64,000 nt of DNA from Austwickia chelonae (GCF_003391095.1 NZ_CP031447.1:3410001-3474000); one strand, 5' to 3'; shown: positions 26,691 to 35,575, counted from the stretch's first letter. The notes: generated from the letters alone by a model not told the origin. Made by a program: numbers and translations.

Positions 26691-28336
26691 GTGAGGAGAG
26701 GTCCGAGGAGCCTGTGGGCGGGGTGCTTGAGAGCGAGCTTCCTCCGGCGGTGGGGGACACTCCGTGGAAGCGGCCGGCTTTGCGTCGGTTGGTGATCCTG
26801 CCGATCACGAATGTGACGGACTGGCTATTCCCTCTGCTGCCGTTGGTGATCTTCGCCTGGACCAGTGGCGGGGTGATGCTGTGGTTGTTGTTGGCGGCGC
26901 CATTCGTGCTGCTGGCTAGGGGTGCAGCGTCGATCTTCTTCACCCGTTATCGCATTCATGCGGGTCAGTTCTTGGTGAAGAGGGGGGTGTTGAACAAAGA
27001 GGTCGCCACGATCCCGTTGGAGAGGATCCGCACGGTCGACGTGGAGGCGTCGCTGCCGAGTCAGCTGCTGGGGATCGCGGATCTGTCGGTCAGGACGGGC
27101 GGTGCGACGGCGACGGAGCTGAAGGGGGTGGTTGCGGCGCATGCCCGCGAGCTGCGGATGACCTTGCTGTCCAGTCGGCTCGCTGCGGCCGGCATGTCGG
27201 GTTCACAGGCCGGGGGAAGGCGTGCACCGCACGATGCGCAGAGCGGCGGGGCCACGGCCGCTGGCGTATTCCCTGCCCCGGACGAACCGGAGCGGACGTT
27301 GCTGTGTCGGCTGGACCCGACGTGGGTGTTGTTGGCGCCGTTCAGCCTGAGCGGGTTCGGCGCGCTCGCCGCAGCATATTACTTCGGGTCGAAGTTGATG
27401 GAGGAGAAGCGGCTCGCAGAGCTGTTGTCGCCGTGGTTGGAGTCGGCCCGGGAAGGCACCTTACGGATCGACCCGGTGGCGCTCTGGGTGGGTGGCGGGT
27501 TACTTCTGCTGGTCCTGGCAGTCGTGTTGTCGATGGTTCTGTACGTCTTCGCGCATTGGAACTATCAGTTGACGCGGGACGGTGACGGCGGCCTGCATGT
27601 GACTCGGGGGTTGACGACCTCACGGGCGACGGTCATCGAGGAGTCACGGATGCGGGGGGTGGTCCTGGAGCGTCCGTTGTTCTTGTCGATCGCCCGCGGC
27701 GGGCAGGCCAAGGCACTGGTCACCGGTGGCATGACCTCCGGTCAGGAGGTCGCGGACGCCGTATCGGGCGCAGTGATGCTGGTTCCGCCGGCGCCCTTGT
27801 CGGTGTCGCGCAGGGTCCTCGCCGAGGTCCTGGACGATCCTCGGCCGTTGGAGGTCACTGCGGTGGGTCACGGCCCGGCGGCACGGCGGCGGCGATGGTT
27901 CAGGGCGTTGTCGCTGCCGGTCGTTGTGGCTCCGGTCCTGGCCGTGGGCTGTTGGCGGTGGGGGTGGCCGGTGTGGCTGTTCGCGATCGTGGGCGCGCTG
28001 GTGGTCGTCCAGTCCTGGCTGGCCTGGTTGCGGAACCGTCGTCTCGGCCATGCGCTCGTGCCGGGGTATCTGGTGTCGGACCAGGGGACAGCACCTTTCT
28101 CCCGGTCGGTGGTGAGGGTTCGGTCGATCATCGGTTGGCAGGTCACGGAGACCTGGTTCCAGCGTCGCCGGGGCCTGGTCACCTTGTCCGCGCTGGTGGC
28201 CTCCGGGCTGGGGGCCGTGCAGGTGATCGATGTACCCAAGGAGGAGGCTGTACGCCTCATCCGGGAAGCGACCCCGGGAATGGCCGATGCCTATCTGGTG
28301 ATGGCCGAAGAGTCTTCACCGGCCCTTTCCAGCTGA
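26687..28336 (+). CDS. PH-domain membrane protein (YdbT-like, tandem bPH2)
   Basis: The 549-residue partner of the preceding gene contains repeated units of helices plus bPH2 domain. The first has FTRYRIHAGQFLVKRGVLNK and ATIPLERIRTVDVEASLPSQ. The second has NYQLTRDGDGGLHVTRGLTT and ATVIEESRMRGVVLERPL. The third, near the C-terminus, has SRSVVRVRSIIGWQVTETWF. Each unit is preceded by a pair of membrane helices. The two genes are translationally coupled and almost certainly form one membrane complex at the cell envelope. A strong hairpin at 28369-28390 follows the stop. Confidence 0.87.
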   Translation: MSEERSEEPVGGVLESELPPAVGDTPWKRPALRRLVILPITNVTDWLFPLLPLVIFAWTSGGVMLWLLLAAPFVLLARGAASIFFTRYRIHAGQFLVKRGVLNKEVATIPLERIRTVDVEASLPSQLLGIADLSVRTGGATATELKGVVAAHARELRMTLLSSRLAAAGMSGSQAGGRRAPHDAQSGGATAAGVFPAPDEPERTLLCRLDPTWVLLAPFSLSGFGALAAAYYFGSKLMEEKRLAELLSPWLESAREGTLRIDPVALWVGGGLLLLVLAVVLSMVLYVFAHWNYQLTRDGDGGLHVTRGLTTSRATVIEESRMRGVVLERPLFLSIARGGQAKALVTGGMTSGQEVADAVSGAVMLVPPAPLSVSRRVLAEVLDDPRPLEVTAVGHGPAARRRRWFRALSLPVVVAPVLAVGCWRWGWPVWLFAIVGALVVVQSWLAWLRNRRLGHALVPGYLVSDQGTAPFSRSVVRVRSIIGWQVTETWFQRRRGLVTLSALVASGLGAVQVIDVPKEEAVRLIREATPGMADAYLVMAEESSPALSS

Positions 28337-28368
28337 CTCCTCTCGTTGACCGCTGCCGGACATGACGA

Positions 28369-28390
28369 AGCCCCGGCCGCAGCCGGGGCT
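28369..28390. terminator. Hairpin terminator between convergent genes
   Basis: AGCCCCGGC (28369-28377) and GCCGGGGCT (28382-28390) form a perfect 9-bp GC stem with a four-base loop. It lies between the stop of the PH-domain gene and the stop of the convergent GIY-YIG gene, so it can serve both. There is no U tract. Confidence 0.65.
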
Positions 28391-28417
28391 CGAACACGTG
28401 ATCAGCAGATCGGAGGA

Positions 28418-28753
28418 TCAGTAGGCACGACCTTCGTCCAAACCGAGCTGATCGACCCACAGGTCGCGCAGCTCCTCGAGGTCGCCGGACAGCATGTCCC
28501 CACAGTCCTCCGGGGGGATCTCGTCATGAACGGCGAAGTCGAAGGACTCCGCGCCATGAGTATCCCAGTCGGCCTGCATCGCCTGATTGGGATGCAGGTT
28601 GTTCGACAACTGCACTCGGTGGCTGTCGAGCGCCCCCACCAGATGGTCGGTGCACCCGACGTACGCCTTCCCCGTGCGGCGGCAGCTGATGCTGTAAACG
28701 CCGGCTCTGGGGTTGAAGCCCTCGAACGCGTGTTCATTCATATGCCCCGGCAT
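28418..28753 (-). CDS. Degenerate GIY-YIG domain protein
   Basis: The 111-residue protein is essentially one GIY-YIG-like domain: AGVYSISCRRTGKAYVGCTD supplies the GVY and YVG strands, followed by LDSHRVQLSNNLHPNQ and QADWDTHGAESFDFAVHDEI, the usual second half. The arginine that normally follows the YVG strand (pattern LxxRxxxH) is alanine here (LVGALDSH), and the metal-binding glutamate is not obvious. It may therefore bind DNA without cutting it. The ATG at 28753 has a strong GAGGAGGGG site, which outweighs an open extension to 29011. No recombination gene is nearby. Confidence 0.7.
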   Translation of the reverse strand: MPGHMNEHAFEGFNPRAGVYSISCRRTGKAYVGCTDHLVGALDSHRVQLSNNLHPNQAMQADWDTHGAESFDFAVHDEIPPEDCGDMLSGDLEELRDLWVDQLGLDEGRAY

Positions 28754-29123
28754 GATCCCCTCCTCGTACAGCGTCCGTCGTTCAGACGCAGCCGGCAGAA
28801 CCTTCTCAACGCTAAACCGCTCGCTCTCAAGCCTGTCGGCCACCCCCCGCAAGCGCGGCGGACGGGTGGTGTACGCCGTCGGACGGCACAGGCCACAGGT
28901 CGTCGACCGAGAGTCGTTCCAGCGGTCGAGCCGCCAGCCTGCCACGGCAGACGTCTCGGAAAGAGAGCGCCGGACACCCTGCTGGTGGTCGGCGTGTCGC
29001 TGCCGTGGCACCGGCTTGTTCTCAGCTGGACAAAAAGGAGGAAGCCCTGCGACCAGTACTGATCGGAGAAAGAACCCATAGGGGAGGTTCCATCGGTCCC
29101 GACCTGGAGAAGGTCACCGAGGG
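28754..29123. other. 370-bp stretch without a recognised gene
   Basis: Apart from the ribosome-binding site of the GIY-YIG gene at the left end, I see no convincing gene, RNA or strong hairpin. The minus-strand frame of the GIY-YIG gene remains open to 29011, but the extra residues match nothing I know. Confidence 0.4.
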
Positions 29124-31565
29124 TCAACGAACCCCGAAGGGTTCCTCGTCGAAGACGACCTTCTCGAAAGGCACATAGTCGATGTCGAATCCGAAACTAC
29201 GCGGACCGAACAGCTCGACCCCCGCCGGGGTCTTCCACGGCTCGGGCGCCGGAAGCGCGAAGACCACGTACTCCCGGTCCGGGGCATAGTTCGGGTTCGT
29301 CACCGGTTGGCCGTCGGCCTCCACCACGCACAACAGGTCGGGCACGGTGACATCGACGATGCCGTCCCGGGAAGAAACCAGGTACTCGTTCTTGAACCAC
29401 ATCTGGTACCGCGAACCGGAGTAGGAGCCGACCCCGCCGAACTCCACGTGTCCCACGGTGAACCCGCCCTGGTTCTGCCAGACCAGGTCGATCACCCGTC
29501 CGCGGAAACGCACCGCGCCCCCGCCCACGGCGGCGAGCGCTTCTGCGACATCCGCGCCCGAGGCCCGGGCCATCCGCAGAGCCTCCCCCATCGCGAGCGC
29601 TTTGGAGATCGCTCCAGGGATGACGACGTCACGCAGGTCGGCTCCGCGGATCGGGTGAGAAGCCACGCCGATCTCGTCGCCGCTGGCCACGGCCATCGCC
29701 CGGACGAGGGCTTCGGCCCGGGTGTCTCCGCCGACCTTGCTGAGCAGGGCGACATCGCCTTGGGCTGTGGCCACGGCCAGGGGCGCGATGGGTACGCCGT
29801 ACATGGAGAAGGTCGAGTGTTGAAGTTCGGGCACCGATCGGCCGGCCGGGTCGGCGTCGACCAGGACGATGCCGAGTTCGACGGCGACGTGGACGGCGTC
29901 GGCGGTGTTCTCCGCTCCGAGTTCGGTGGAGATCACCCCGTGGAAATGCAGCCCGAGGTAGTCCTCCAAGGCGATGAACGAGGCCAAGGCGCTGGTATCA
30001 CCGGTGGGGGTGGTGGATTTCCCGCCGGTAGCCGCACCGGCGGCGTAGGGGCAGGCGATCCATTCGTCGTCGGGTAGCTCTTGCAGTGAGGCCAGCCGGA
30101 GGGGGCGTCCGCTCTCGAGGTGGGGGCGGACGGTCTCCAGTCCTCCGGCGAGGGAGCCGCCGCCGCCGGTGCCCAGGACGCAGGCTCCGGTGATGAGGTC
30201 GGTGATCTCGACGGGGCCCAGTTCTCGGACCGGTTCGCGGCGTGGCATGGGGCCGGTCTGTCCACCTCGCCGGTGTCGTCCCCCGCCGTCGGCTGTGGTG
30301 TCGGGGGCGGGCGGGGCTGGCCAGATCCGTCCCAGGGCGAGGTCGGTCGCGGCGGCGGCGACCATGCCGAAGAGGATCGGTACGCCGAAGGTGACGAAGT
30401 GTCCGATGGCGACGCCTACGGCCCAGGCGATCATGCCGGGGATGCGGAATCCGGGGACGGCGCGCCATTGCTGGGGTGATCCACGGCCGCGCAGCCAGTA
30501 GTCGGCGATCATGACTCCGCACAGCGGGGTGACGACGACGCCGAAGGTCTCCATGATGACGAGGAAAAGCCCGAGGACGTCGAAGCAGGCTGCGATGATA
30601 CCGATGATGCCGCAGCCGATGGTGGCGGCGGCGCGGAAGCTGTCGGGCAGGCCGAAGAGTTTGACGGCGTTGATCCCGGCGGAGTAGGCGTTCCCGGCGT
30701 TCGCGGCCCAGGTCGACATGACGACGGCGACGACGCCGAGGACGGGGATGCCGAGTTTGACGAAGATCCCGGCGAGATCGGGGGTCTTGGCGATGACGCC
30801 GAGCGCGGCCCCGGCGCACAGGGCCATGACCCCGGCCGGGAGGATGCCCACCGTCGTTGCGAGGGCGACGTGTCGGCGGGAGCGCTGATAGCGGTTCGTG
30901 TCGGCGGCGGTGACCGCGCCGACGGCGTAACTACCGACGACCACGGCGACGGCGGAGGCCAAGGTGCGCCCGCCGGTGGGGGTGTAGTTGAGCAGGGGGC
31001 CGAATCCGTGGGAGGACAGCGCAAGATACGTGCTGTAGGCGCAGACCCCGATCATCAGGGGGACGCCGACCATGTTCAGGTACTTCAGGCCTTGGAAGCC
31101 CAGTACTGCGGTCGACAGCATGACCAGGCCCCAGCCGATGACTGCGGCCGTCGTCGGCACGGGGATGCCGAGATGGTTGGTCAGCAGTGCGGCGAAGGTG
31201 ACCCCGCAGATGTGGGCGTTGATCGCGAACCAGCCGACGGTGGACGCGGCGAGGATCGTCGAGACGATCCATCGGCTGCCTTGTTCTCCGAAGGCTGAGG
31301 TGGCGACTTCCACGGAGGGGACTCCCAGGTCCCGTCCTTGGATCCCTTGGGGGATGGCCAGGGCGACGATGACGGCGTAGCCGATGACACCGGCGAGCAC
31401 CACGTAGGTGAGTGGTAGGCCGAGTGCCAGCTGTGCGCCGGTGATGAGGCCTGACACCGACACCAGGTAGCCGGCTTGGATTGCGGCTACGGAGGACCAG
31501 TGTTGTCGCTGTTCAGGGGGAACACGCGCCAACGCGATCGATTCGACAGCCTTCGACTTGGACAT
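29124..31565 (-). CDS. NCS1-family permease fused to a DUF917 enzyme domain
   Basis: One uninterrupted frame of 813 residues has two parts. Residues 1 to about 430 form a CodB-like NCS1 permease with about twelve helices (AIQAGYLVSVSGLITGAQLA, GYAVIVALAIPQGIQGRDLG, STWAANAGNAYSAGINAVKL, CGVMIADYWLRG). After a short linker, residues from about 470 form a DUF917 domain: ITGACVLGTGGGGSLAGGLE, PYAAGAATGGKS, VDADPAGRSVPELQHSTFSM and FGFDIDYVPFEKV. NCS1 carriers import nucleobases, hydantoins or related compounds; DUF917 proteins often sit beside them and hydantoinases. I start at 31565, where AGGTGG precedes MSKSKAVES; no ribosome site precedes the internal Met between the domains. The upstream gene is a nucleoside hydrolase. 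Confidence 0.85.
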   Translation of the reverse strand: MSKSKAVESIALARVPPEQRQHWSSVAAIQAGYLVSVSGLITGAQLALGLPLTYVVLAGVIGYAVIVALAIPQGIQGRDLGVPSVEVATSAFGEQGSRWIVSTILAASTVGWFAINAHICGVTFAALLTNHLGIPVPTTAAVIGWGLVMLSTAVLGFQGLKYLNMVGVPLMIGVCAYSTYLALSSHGFGPLLNYTPTGGRTLASAVAVVVGSYAVGAVTAADTNRYQRSRRHVALATTVGILPAGVMALCAGAALGVIAKTPDLAGIFVKLGIPVLGVVAVVMSTWAANAGNAYSAGINAVKLFGLPDSFRAAATIGCGIIGIIAACFDVLGLFLVIMETFGVVVTPLCGVMIADYWLRGRGSPQQWRAVPGFRIPGMIAWAVGVAIGHFVTFGVPILFGMVAAAATDLALGRIWPAPPAPDTTADGGGRHRRGGQTGPMPRREPVRELGPVEITDLITGACVLGTGGGGSLAGGLETVRPHLESGRPLRLASLQELPDDEWIACPYAAGAATGGKSTTPTGDTSALASFIALEDYLGLHFHGVISTELGAENTADAVHVAVELGIVLVDADPAGRSVPELQHSTFSMYGVPIAPLAVATAQGDVALLSKVGGDTRAEALVRAMAVASGDEIGVASHPIRGADLRDVVIPGAISKALAMGEALRMARASGADVAEALAAVGGGAVRFRGRVIDLVWQNQGGFTVGHVEFGGVGSYSGSRYQMWFKNEYLVSSRDGIVDVTVPDLLCVVEADGQPVTNPNYAPDREYVVFALPAPEPWKTPAGVELFGPRSFGFDIDYVPFEKVVFDEEPFGVR

Positions 31566-31663
31566 CTGACCACCTCGCATTCGGCGCAGTCTAGGGCGAG
31601 GTTCGTTGTGGGAGGAAGAATTTCGCTCCTGGTGGAGGTCCGGCGAAGGCCCGGGCGGGCCGC

Positions 31664-32608
31664 TCAACCCGGGTCACCGATGTGCTCCAAAGCCTGCTCG
31701 ACGAGCTGCCAGAACCGGTCCCGGTCCAGCTCCAGGGCCACCTGTGTCGGACATCCCGGTGGCGCCGGCGCACGTAGGTCGACCACCGTCATCCCGAGGG
31801 TGTGGGTACCGGTGGTCTCGACGACGACGGGTGCCGGGACGGCTCGCACGACGTCGGGGGCGATGACGTGGGCGACGGCGCACGGGTCGTGCACGGGCGG
31901 GTGCTCGAAGCCGAAGACGTCCCGGTAGGTGCGGCCGAAGAAGTCGAGGAGTTCCCCGGTGAATCGGGCCGGGCCGGTGTCGAGGGCGGTGATCCGGGCG
32001 TGGACGTCGGGGGTCGCCAAAGCCTGGTGGGTGACGTCGAGACCGACCATGACGACTGGCCATCCAGCGGTGAAGACGATCGCAGCGGCTTCGGGGTCGA
32101 CGACGATGTTGTACTCGGCGACGGGGCTCCAGTTGCCGATGTGGACGCCGCCTCCCATGAGGACGACCTTCTTCACCCGCGGGACGATGCGAGGTTCTTT
32201 GCGGGCGGCCAGGGCGATATTGGTGAGGGCGCCGGTGGGCACCAGGGTCACGGCGCCCGGGTCATGCGCCATGACCAGGTCGATGATCAGGTCGGCGGCG
32301 TGACGTTCGTCGAGGACGATCTCGGGTTCGGGTAGTACGGGACCGTCCAGTCCGGTGTCGCCGTGGATGGTCGGTGCATGTTCGACCTCTCGCATCAGCG
32401 GCCGTTCGGCCCCGGCGGCGAAGGGGACACCGGTGATCCCGGCGACGCGGGCGACGGCGAGGGCGTTGCGGGTGACCTTCGCCAGGCTCTGGTTGCCGGC
32501 GACGGTGGTGACGGCGAGGAGGTCTATCGCGGGGTGGCCGTGGGCCAGCAGGAGCGCGATGGCGTCGTCGTGGCCGGGGTCGCAGTCGAGGATGATCTTC
32601 TCCGGCAT
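31664..32608 (-). CDS. Inosine/uridine-preferring nucleoside hydrolase
   Basis: This 314-residue enzyme shows the diagnostic N-terminal IILDCDPGHDDAIALLLA, whose aspartates bind calcium and the ribose, then LVPTGALTNIALAA, EYNIVVDPEAAAIVF and the C-terminal VHDPCAVAHVI with a further catalytic Asp. It splits nucleosides into ribose and free base in the cytoplasm. I start at 32608 (MPEKIILDCDPG) with AGGGAG upstream; the longer frame adds 20 unrelated residues. It is followed after about 100 bp by the permease-DUF917 fusion and faces a LacI regulator, so the three look like one inducible nucleoside/base salvage or degradation unit. Confidence 0.92.
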   Translation of the reverse strand: MPEKIILDCDPGHDDAIALLLAHGHPAIDLLAVTTVAGNQSLAKVTRNALAVARVAGITGVPFAAGAERPLMREVEHAPTIHGDTGLDGPVLPEPEIVLDERHAADLIIDLVMAHDPGAVTLVPTGALTNIALAARKEPRIVPRVKKVVLMGGGVHIGNWSPVAEYNIVVDPEAAAIVFTAGWPVVMVGLDVTHQALATPDVHARITALDTGPARFTGELLDFFGRTYRDVFGFEHPPVHDPCAVAHVIAPDVVRAVPAPVVVETTGTHTLGMTVVDLRAPAPPGCPTQVALELDRDRFWQLVEQALEHIGDPG

Positions 32609-32674
32609 GTCCTGGCTCCCTCGTCGGCTCGGGCCCTCATCGTGGGCCACCGGATCGGGACGGGTCAACCGCTT

Positions 32675-32686
32675 GACAGTTTTGTC
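32675..32686. promoter_or_regulatory. Candidate LacI operator in the divergent control region
   Basis: GACAGTTTTGTC, with GACA/TGTC arms, lies in the 103-bp gap between the nucleoside hydrolase and LacI-family genes. The TTGACA that overlaps its left half could be a -35 box for the regulator gene. The arms are short, so this is a weak call. Confidence 0.35.
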
Positions 32687-32711
32687 TGATGTGGTGGGCT
32701 AACCTGAAAAG

Positions 32712-33743
32712 GTGCCTCATTCCCGCCGCGTCAGTGCCGCGATGGTGGCGGAGCGTGCCGGGACGAGCGTGTCGACCGTCTCCTTGGTGGTGAACGGCAA
32801 AGCGGCAGGCCGGGTGTCGGCGGAGAAGGCGCAGCAGGTCTGGGACGCCGTGGACGAGCTGGGCTATGTGGTCGATCATGCGGCGAGTTCGCTGGCCAGC
32901 GGGCGCAGCGACCTGATCGTCCTGATCGCTCCCGATCTGTGGAATCCGTTCTTCGGTCAGGTGATTTCCGGGATCCGAAGCGTGCTGGTGGGCCGCTACC
33001 GACTGTTGTTGGCCGTGCCGGAGCGTCAGGGATTGCCCTCGGCGGAGGATCTGCGAAGGGTGGCGGCGATCCGCCCGGCGGGGCTGCTCACCTATGCGCC
33101 TGAACGTGGCCTGGTGGATGTCTTGGGTCAGTTCTCGCATCCGGTGGTGCTGATGGATGCGCCCGGGGTGCGGTCCTCCGACGTCGGGGTGACCGGCGAC
33201 CCGGTGGACGTGGTGAATTTCGATCTGTCTCCCGGGGTCGATCAGTTGGTCGACCATCTGTGGTCGGCAGGTCACCGGACGGTCGCCTATCTGGACTCCT
33301 TCACGGGTTCGGCGACATTCACCTTGCGGCAGGAGTTGTTCCGACGGTCGTGTCTGCGCCGGAAGATACGCGTCCTGGACGAGGTCTTCCACGTCGACAT
33401 GGAGATGGAGTCGTCGGTGGCGGCGGTTCGGCAGGCGCTGCCGCGGTGGTCGGAGGCGGGGGCGTCGGCGGTGGTGGTCGCCAATGACACGATCGCCTAC
33501 GGCGTGTTGGCTGCCGCGGCCGAGGCCGGGGTGCGGGTGCCGGAGGACCTGGCGGTGGCCGGGTTCGACGATCTTCCGACGTCGATGGTCTGCGCTCCTG
33601 CCCTGACGAGTGTGAGTCTGCCCGGGCACGGCCTGGGCGAGGCGGCGGCGAGACGGTTGCTGGAGCGGGTCGAGGGACGTCCGTCCGGGCAGGTTCCGGT
33701 ATTGCCTGCGGATCTGGTCGTCCGAGCCAGCAGCGGCAGCTGA
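32712..33743 (+). CDS. LacI family transcriptional regulator
   Basis: The 343-residue protein opens with the LacI helix-turn-helix and hinge (VSAAMVAERAGTSVSTVSLV, then VSAEKAQQVWDAVDELGY), followed by a periplasmic-binding-protein-like sensor domain with NPFFGQVISGIRSVL, a late AVVVANDTIAYGVL and VPEDLAVAGFDDLP. The start codon is GTG. It diverges from a nucleoside hydrolase gene followed by the permease-DUF917 fusion, so it probably represses that operon until a ligand such as a nucleoside or base is bound. The ligand is inferred from context only. Confidence 0.92.
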   Translation: MPHSRRVSAAMVAERAGTSVSTVSLVVNGKAAGRVSAEKAQQVWDAVDELGYVVDHAASSLASGRSDLIVLIAPDLWNPFFGQVISGIRSVLVGRYRLLLAVPERQGLPSAEDLRRVAAIRPAGLLTYAPERGLVDVLGQFSHPVVLMDAPGVRSSDVGVTGDPVDVVNFDLSPGVDQLVDHLWSAGHRTVAYLDSFTGSATFTLRQELFRRSCLRRKIRVLDEVFHVDMEMESSVAAVRQALPRWSEAGASAVVVANDTIAYGVLAAAAEAGVRVPEDLAVAGFDDLPTSMVCAPALTSVSLPGHGLGEAAARRLLERVEGRPSGQVPVLPADLVVRASSGS

Positions 33744-33828
33744 GCCGACCGACAGACGGGGGGGAATCACCCGCCGGAGGCGTTGCCCCTGGGTTTCCGA
33801 TATGCGGAGATGCTGCACAGCCCGTACC

Positions 33829-33834
33829 TAGGAT
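33829..33834 (+). promoter_or_regulatory. Candidate -10 box of a leaderless transcript
   Basis: TAGGAT ends six bases before the ATG of the acetyltransferase gene at 33841, and no ribosome-binding site is visible. That arrangement is typical of leaderless actinobacterial mRNAs. Confidence 0.5.
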
Positions 33835-33840
33835 GCTTCC

Positions 33841-34701
33841 ATGACCTTGCAGTTCCGTGAGACCAGCAATCCTGCCGAATTTCTTTCTGTCTTAGATGAT
33901 TTCCTCTCCAAGGAGGGGTTGCTGTGTTCGATGCTCGTGACAACAGCACACCGGTCACTCGCCTCGGACCCTCCCCAGCCCTGGCACTTGTGGTGGTGGG
34001 TCTGCGAGGACGGCGTCCCAGTGGGTGCGGCGATACTGGCCCACCCCGGTAGGCCTTATCTGGCTCTGCGCCGCGCCGATGTTGCGGAGGCCTTCGCCCG
34101 TCGATTGTCCGACCACTGTGCGGAGCATGATCATCCGTTGCAGGGCGTGCACGGACTTGCCATTGCCACGCAGGCCTTCGCCCGAGTCTGGATCGAGCGT
34201 CATGGCGGTACGGCTAGTGAGGGACGTCAGGATTTTTGCTACGAGCTTGCTGGTCCAGTGGCCGCGACCGACGATGTGGCCGGTCGAGCGCGGCGCGCGA
34301 CGCTTGAGGACCTTCCCTGGTTGAACGAGTGGGGGCAGGATTTTCTTCGCGACATCGGTGACCACGGTGTCCCGGCGAACACCATGGGCGGCATGGTCAG
34401 CACCGGGCGGGTGCTGCTCTGGGAGTCCGGGGGCGTCCCGGTGGCCATGGCTTTCGCCACTCCGGAGTTCAAGGGGCGCTCACGGATCGGTTGGGTGTAC
34501 ACCCCTGAGGTCCATCGTGGGCACGGATACGGGCGGGCCGTCACCGCTGCGGTTGCCCGGATGATCCATGAGGAAGGCGGTCGGGCGCACCTGTTCGCCG
34601 ATGTCACCAATCCGACGCCCAATCGTATCTACCGGGAACTCGGTTTCGTCGCGACGCACGGAAAGCAGTCCGTTCTCTTGGAATTCATCCAGTTGGGTTG
34701 A
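33841..34701 (+). CDS. GNAT family N-acetyltransferase
   Basis: The 286-residue protein has a weakly conserved N-terminal half (WHLWWWVCEDGVPVGAAILA, resembling a degenerate GNAT fold) and a complete C-terminal GNAT domain. The latter includes RIGWVYTPEVHRGHGYGRAV, which contains the acetyl-CoA pyrophosphate-binding RGHGYGR, and NRIYRELGFV. It should transfer an acetyl group from acetyl-CoA to an amine whose identity is unknown. It is a single-gene unit with a TAGGAT box immediately upstream of the ATG. Confidence 0.85.
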   Translation: MTLQFRETSNPAEFLSVLDDFLSKEGLLCSMLVTTAHRSLASDPPQPWHLWWWVCEDGVPVGAAILAHPGRPYLALRRADVAEAFARRLSDHCAEHDHPLQGVHGLAIATQAFARVWIERHGGTASEGRQDFCYELAGPVAATDDVAGRARRATLEDLPWLNEWGQDFLRDIGDHGVPANTMGGMVSTGRVLLWESGGVPVAMAFATPEFKGRSRIGWVYTPEVHRGHGYGRAVTAAVARMIHEEGGRAHLFADVTNPTPNRIYRELGFVATHGKQSVLLEFIQLG

Positions 34702-35015
34702 GCCGACCGGACGTCCGACTTCTGGTCGAAAAAGTTGTCCGGGAGTTCTCCAGTACGACCGTCCGAGGCCGAAAAGAACCTGCGGTATATCGCACACTTC
34801 CGAACCGGACACCCCGCGGGATGTGAAAAGACTTACAGCGCAAAGAAACTCCCAGAATTACCCGGTGGCATCCAGGGACACTGGCTATGGTCACCTTGTC
34901 GGACGAGCGTCCAGTACGCCCGACCGATCGTGCGCCGGCCAGGGGGCAGGCACACGGAAGGACCAGGACGGTGAAGCTCACCGGCCAGGTCTGATGCCAC
35001 GGAAGGAGAGGTCTG
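34702..35015. other. 314-bp intergenic region
   Basis: The region contains a short palindrome CGGACGTCCG near its left end and AAGGAGAG before the small gene at 35016. It is less GC-rich in the middle (about 34780-34860), which suggests a promoter, but no clear boxes or genes are visible. Confidence 0.4.
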
Positions 35016-35231
35016 ATGACCCTTGTCGAGTTGATGTCGGCCCCTGCGGTACCCCTGGGGCCCGCCACGCCCGCCCAACGCCTCACCGAACTCGCGATCA
35101 GCGGCGGACTCGCCGTCCGACTCCGCGTCGCCGACCACCCGAACACCGACCAGGAGACCCTCGACCTCCTGGCCCGCGACCCCGACAGCGCGGTGCGCGA
35201 CATCGCCCTGCGCAGGCTCGCCCTCACCTGA
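35016..35231 (+). CDS. Small helical-repeat-like protein
   Basis: This 71-residue protein has a strong ribosome site (AAGGAGAG) before its ATG. After a short N-terminus, RLTELAISGGLAVRLRVADH and PNTDQETLDLLARDPDSAVR resemble two units of a variant leucine-rich or HEAT-like repeat (pattern LA..P...VR..VA..P). Larger proteins with this repeat are scaffolds. On its own the protein is small and cytosolic, with no membrane helix. Function unknown. Confidence 0.6.
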   Translation: MTLVELMSAPAVPLGPATPAQRLTELAISGGLAVRLRVADHPNTDQETLDLLARDPDSAVRDIALRRLALT

Positions 35232-35575
35232 CCCGGCCATCCCCCGACCCTCAGGCAGGTCGACTCACGGCCAGAGTCCAGCGCCGCATCAGGCTGCCTT
35301 AAGCAGCTCACGATGTACTTCTTCCAGGGAAGCCCGCCACCTCGCAGTGCCTCCGAGAATGGCGAACCCTCGGCTTCCCGCACGCTCTCGCCCCTCGCAG
35401 ATCCTCCCCCGACTCCTGCGTGGGGCGAGTTCTTTTTCCTGAAATACATACGGGCTCAACGTTTCTGCCGCATCTCCAGGTGGCATACAGCGGTCTCATT
35501 ACACTGAAAAAGGTCGGACGGCCGTCCTTGACGACCGCCCGACCGTCATGTCCGACCGGTCCTCCCGGCCGTGGA
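35232..35575. other. 344-bp leader region before the DMT transporter gene
   Basis: No gene is convincing here. The right part holds a perfect 12-bp palindrome GGACGGCCGTCC (35516-35527) and a wider stem, GGTCGGAC (35512-35519) with GTCCGACC (35550-35557). Mutually exclusive pairings of this kind can act in attenuation, or may simply be a terminator for the small upstream gene. Confidence 0.4.

Noticed and set aside
28754-29011. N-terminal extension of the GIY-YIG protein
   Set aside because: A strong ribosome site fits the ATG at 28753, and the 86 extra residues match nothing; kept only as a remote option.
32673-32705. TTGACA with TAACCT as a sigma-70 promoter of the LacI gene
   Set aside because: The spacing of 21 bases is too long for a normal promoter, so only the operator-like dyad is listed.
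35289-35486. 65-codon minus-strand frame that could be a small antitoxin
   Set aside because: The end resembles a short helix, but there is no ribosome site, no known family and codon use is not typical of the genome.
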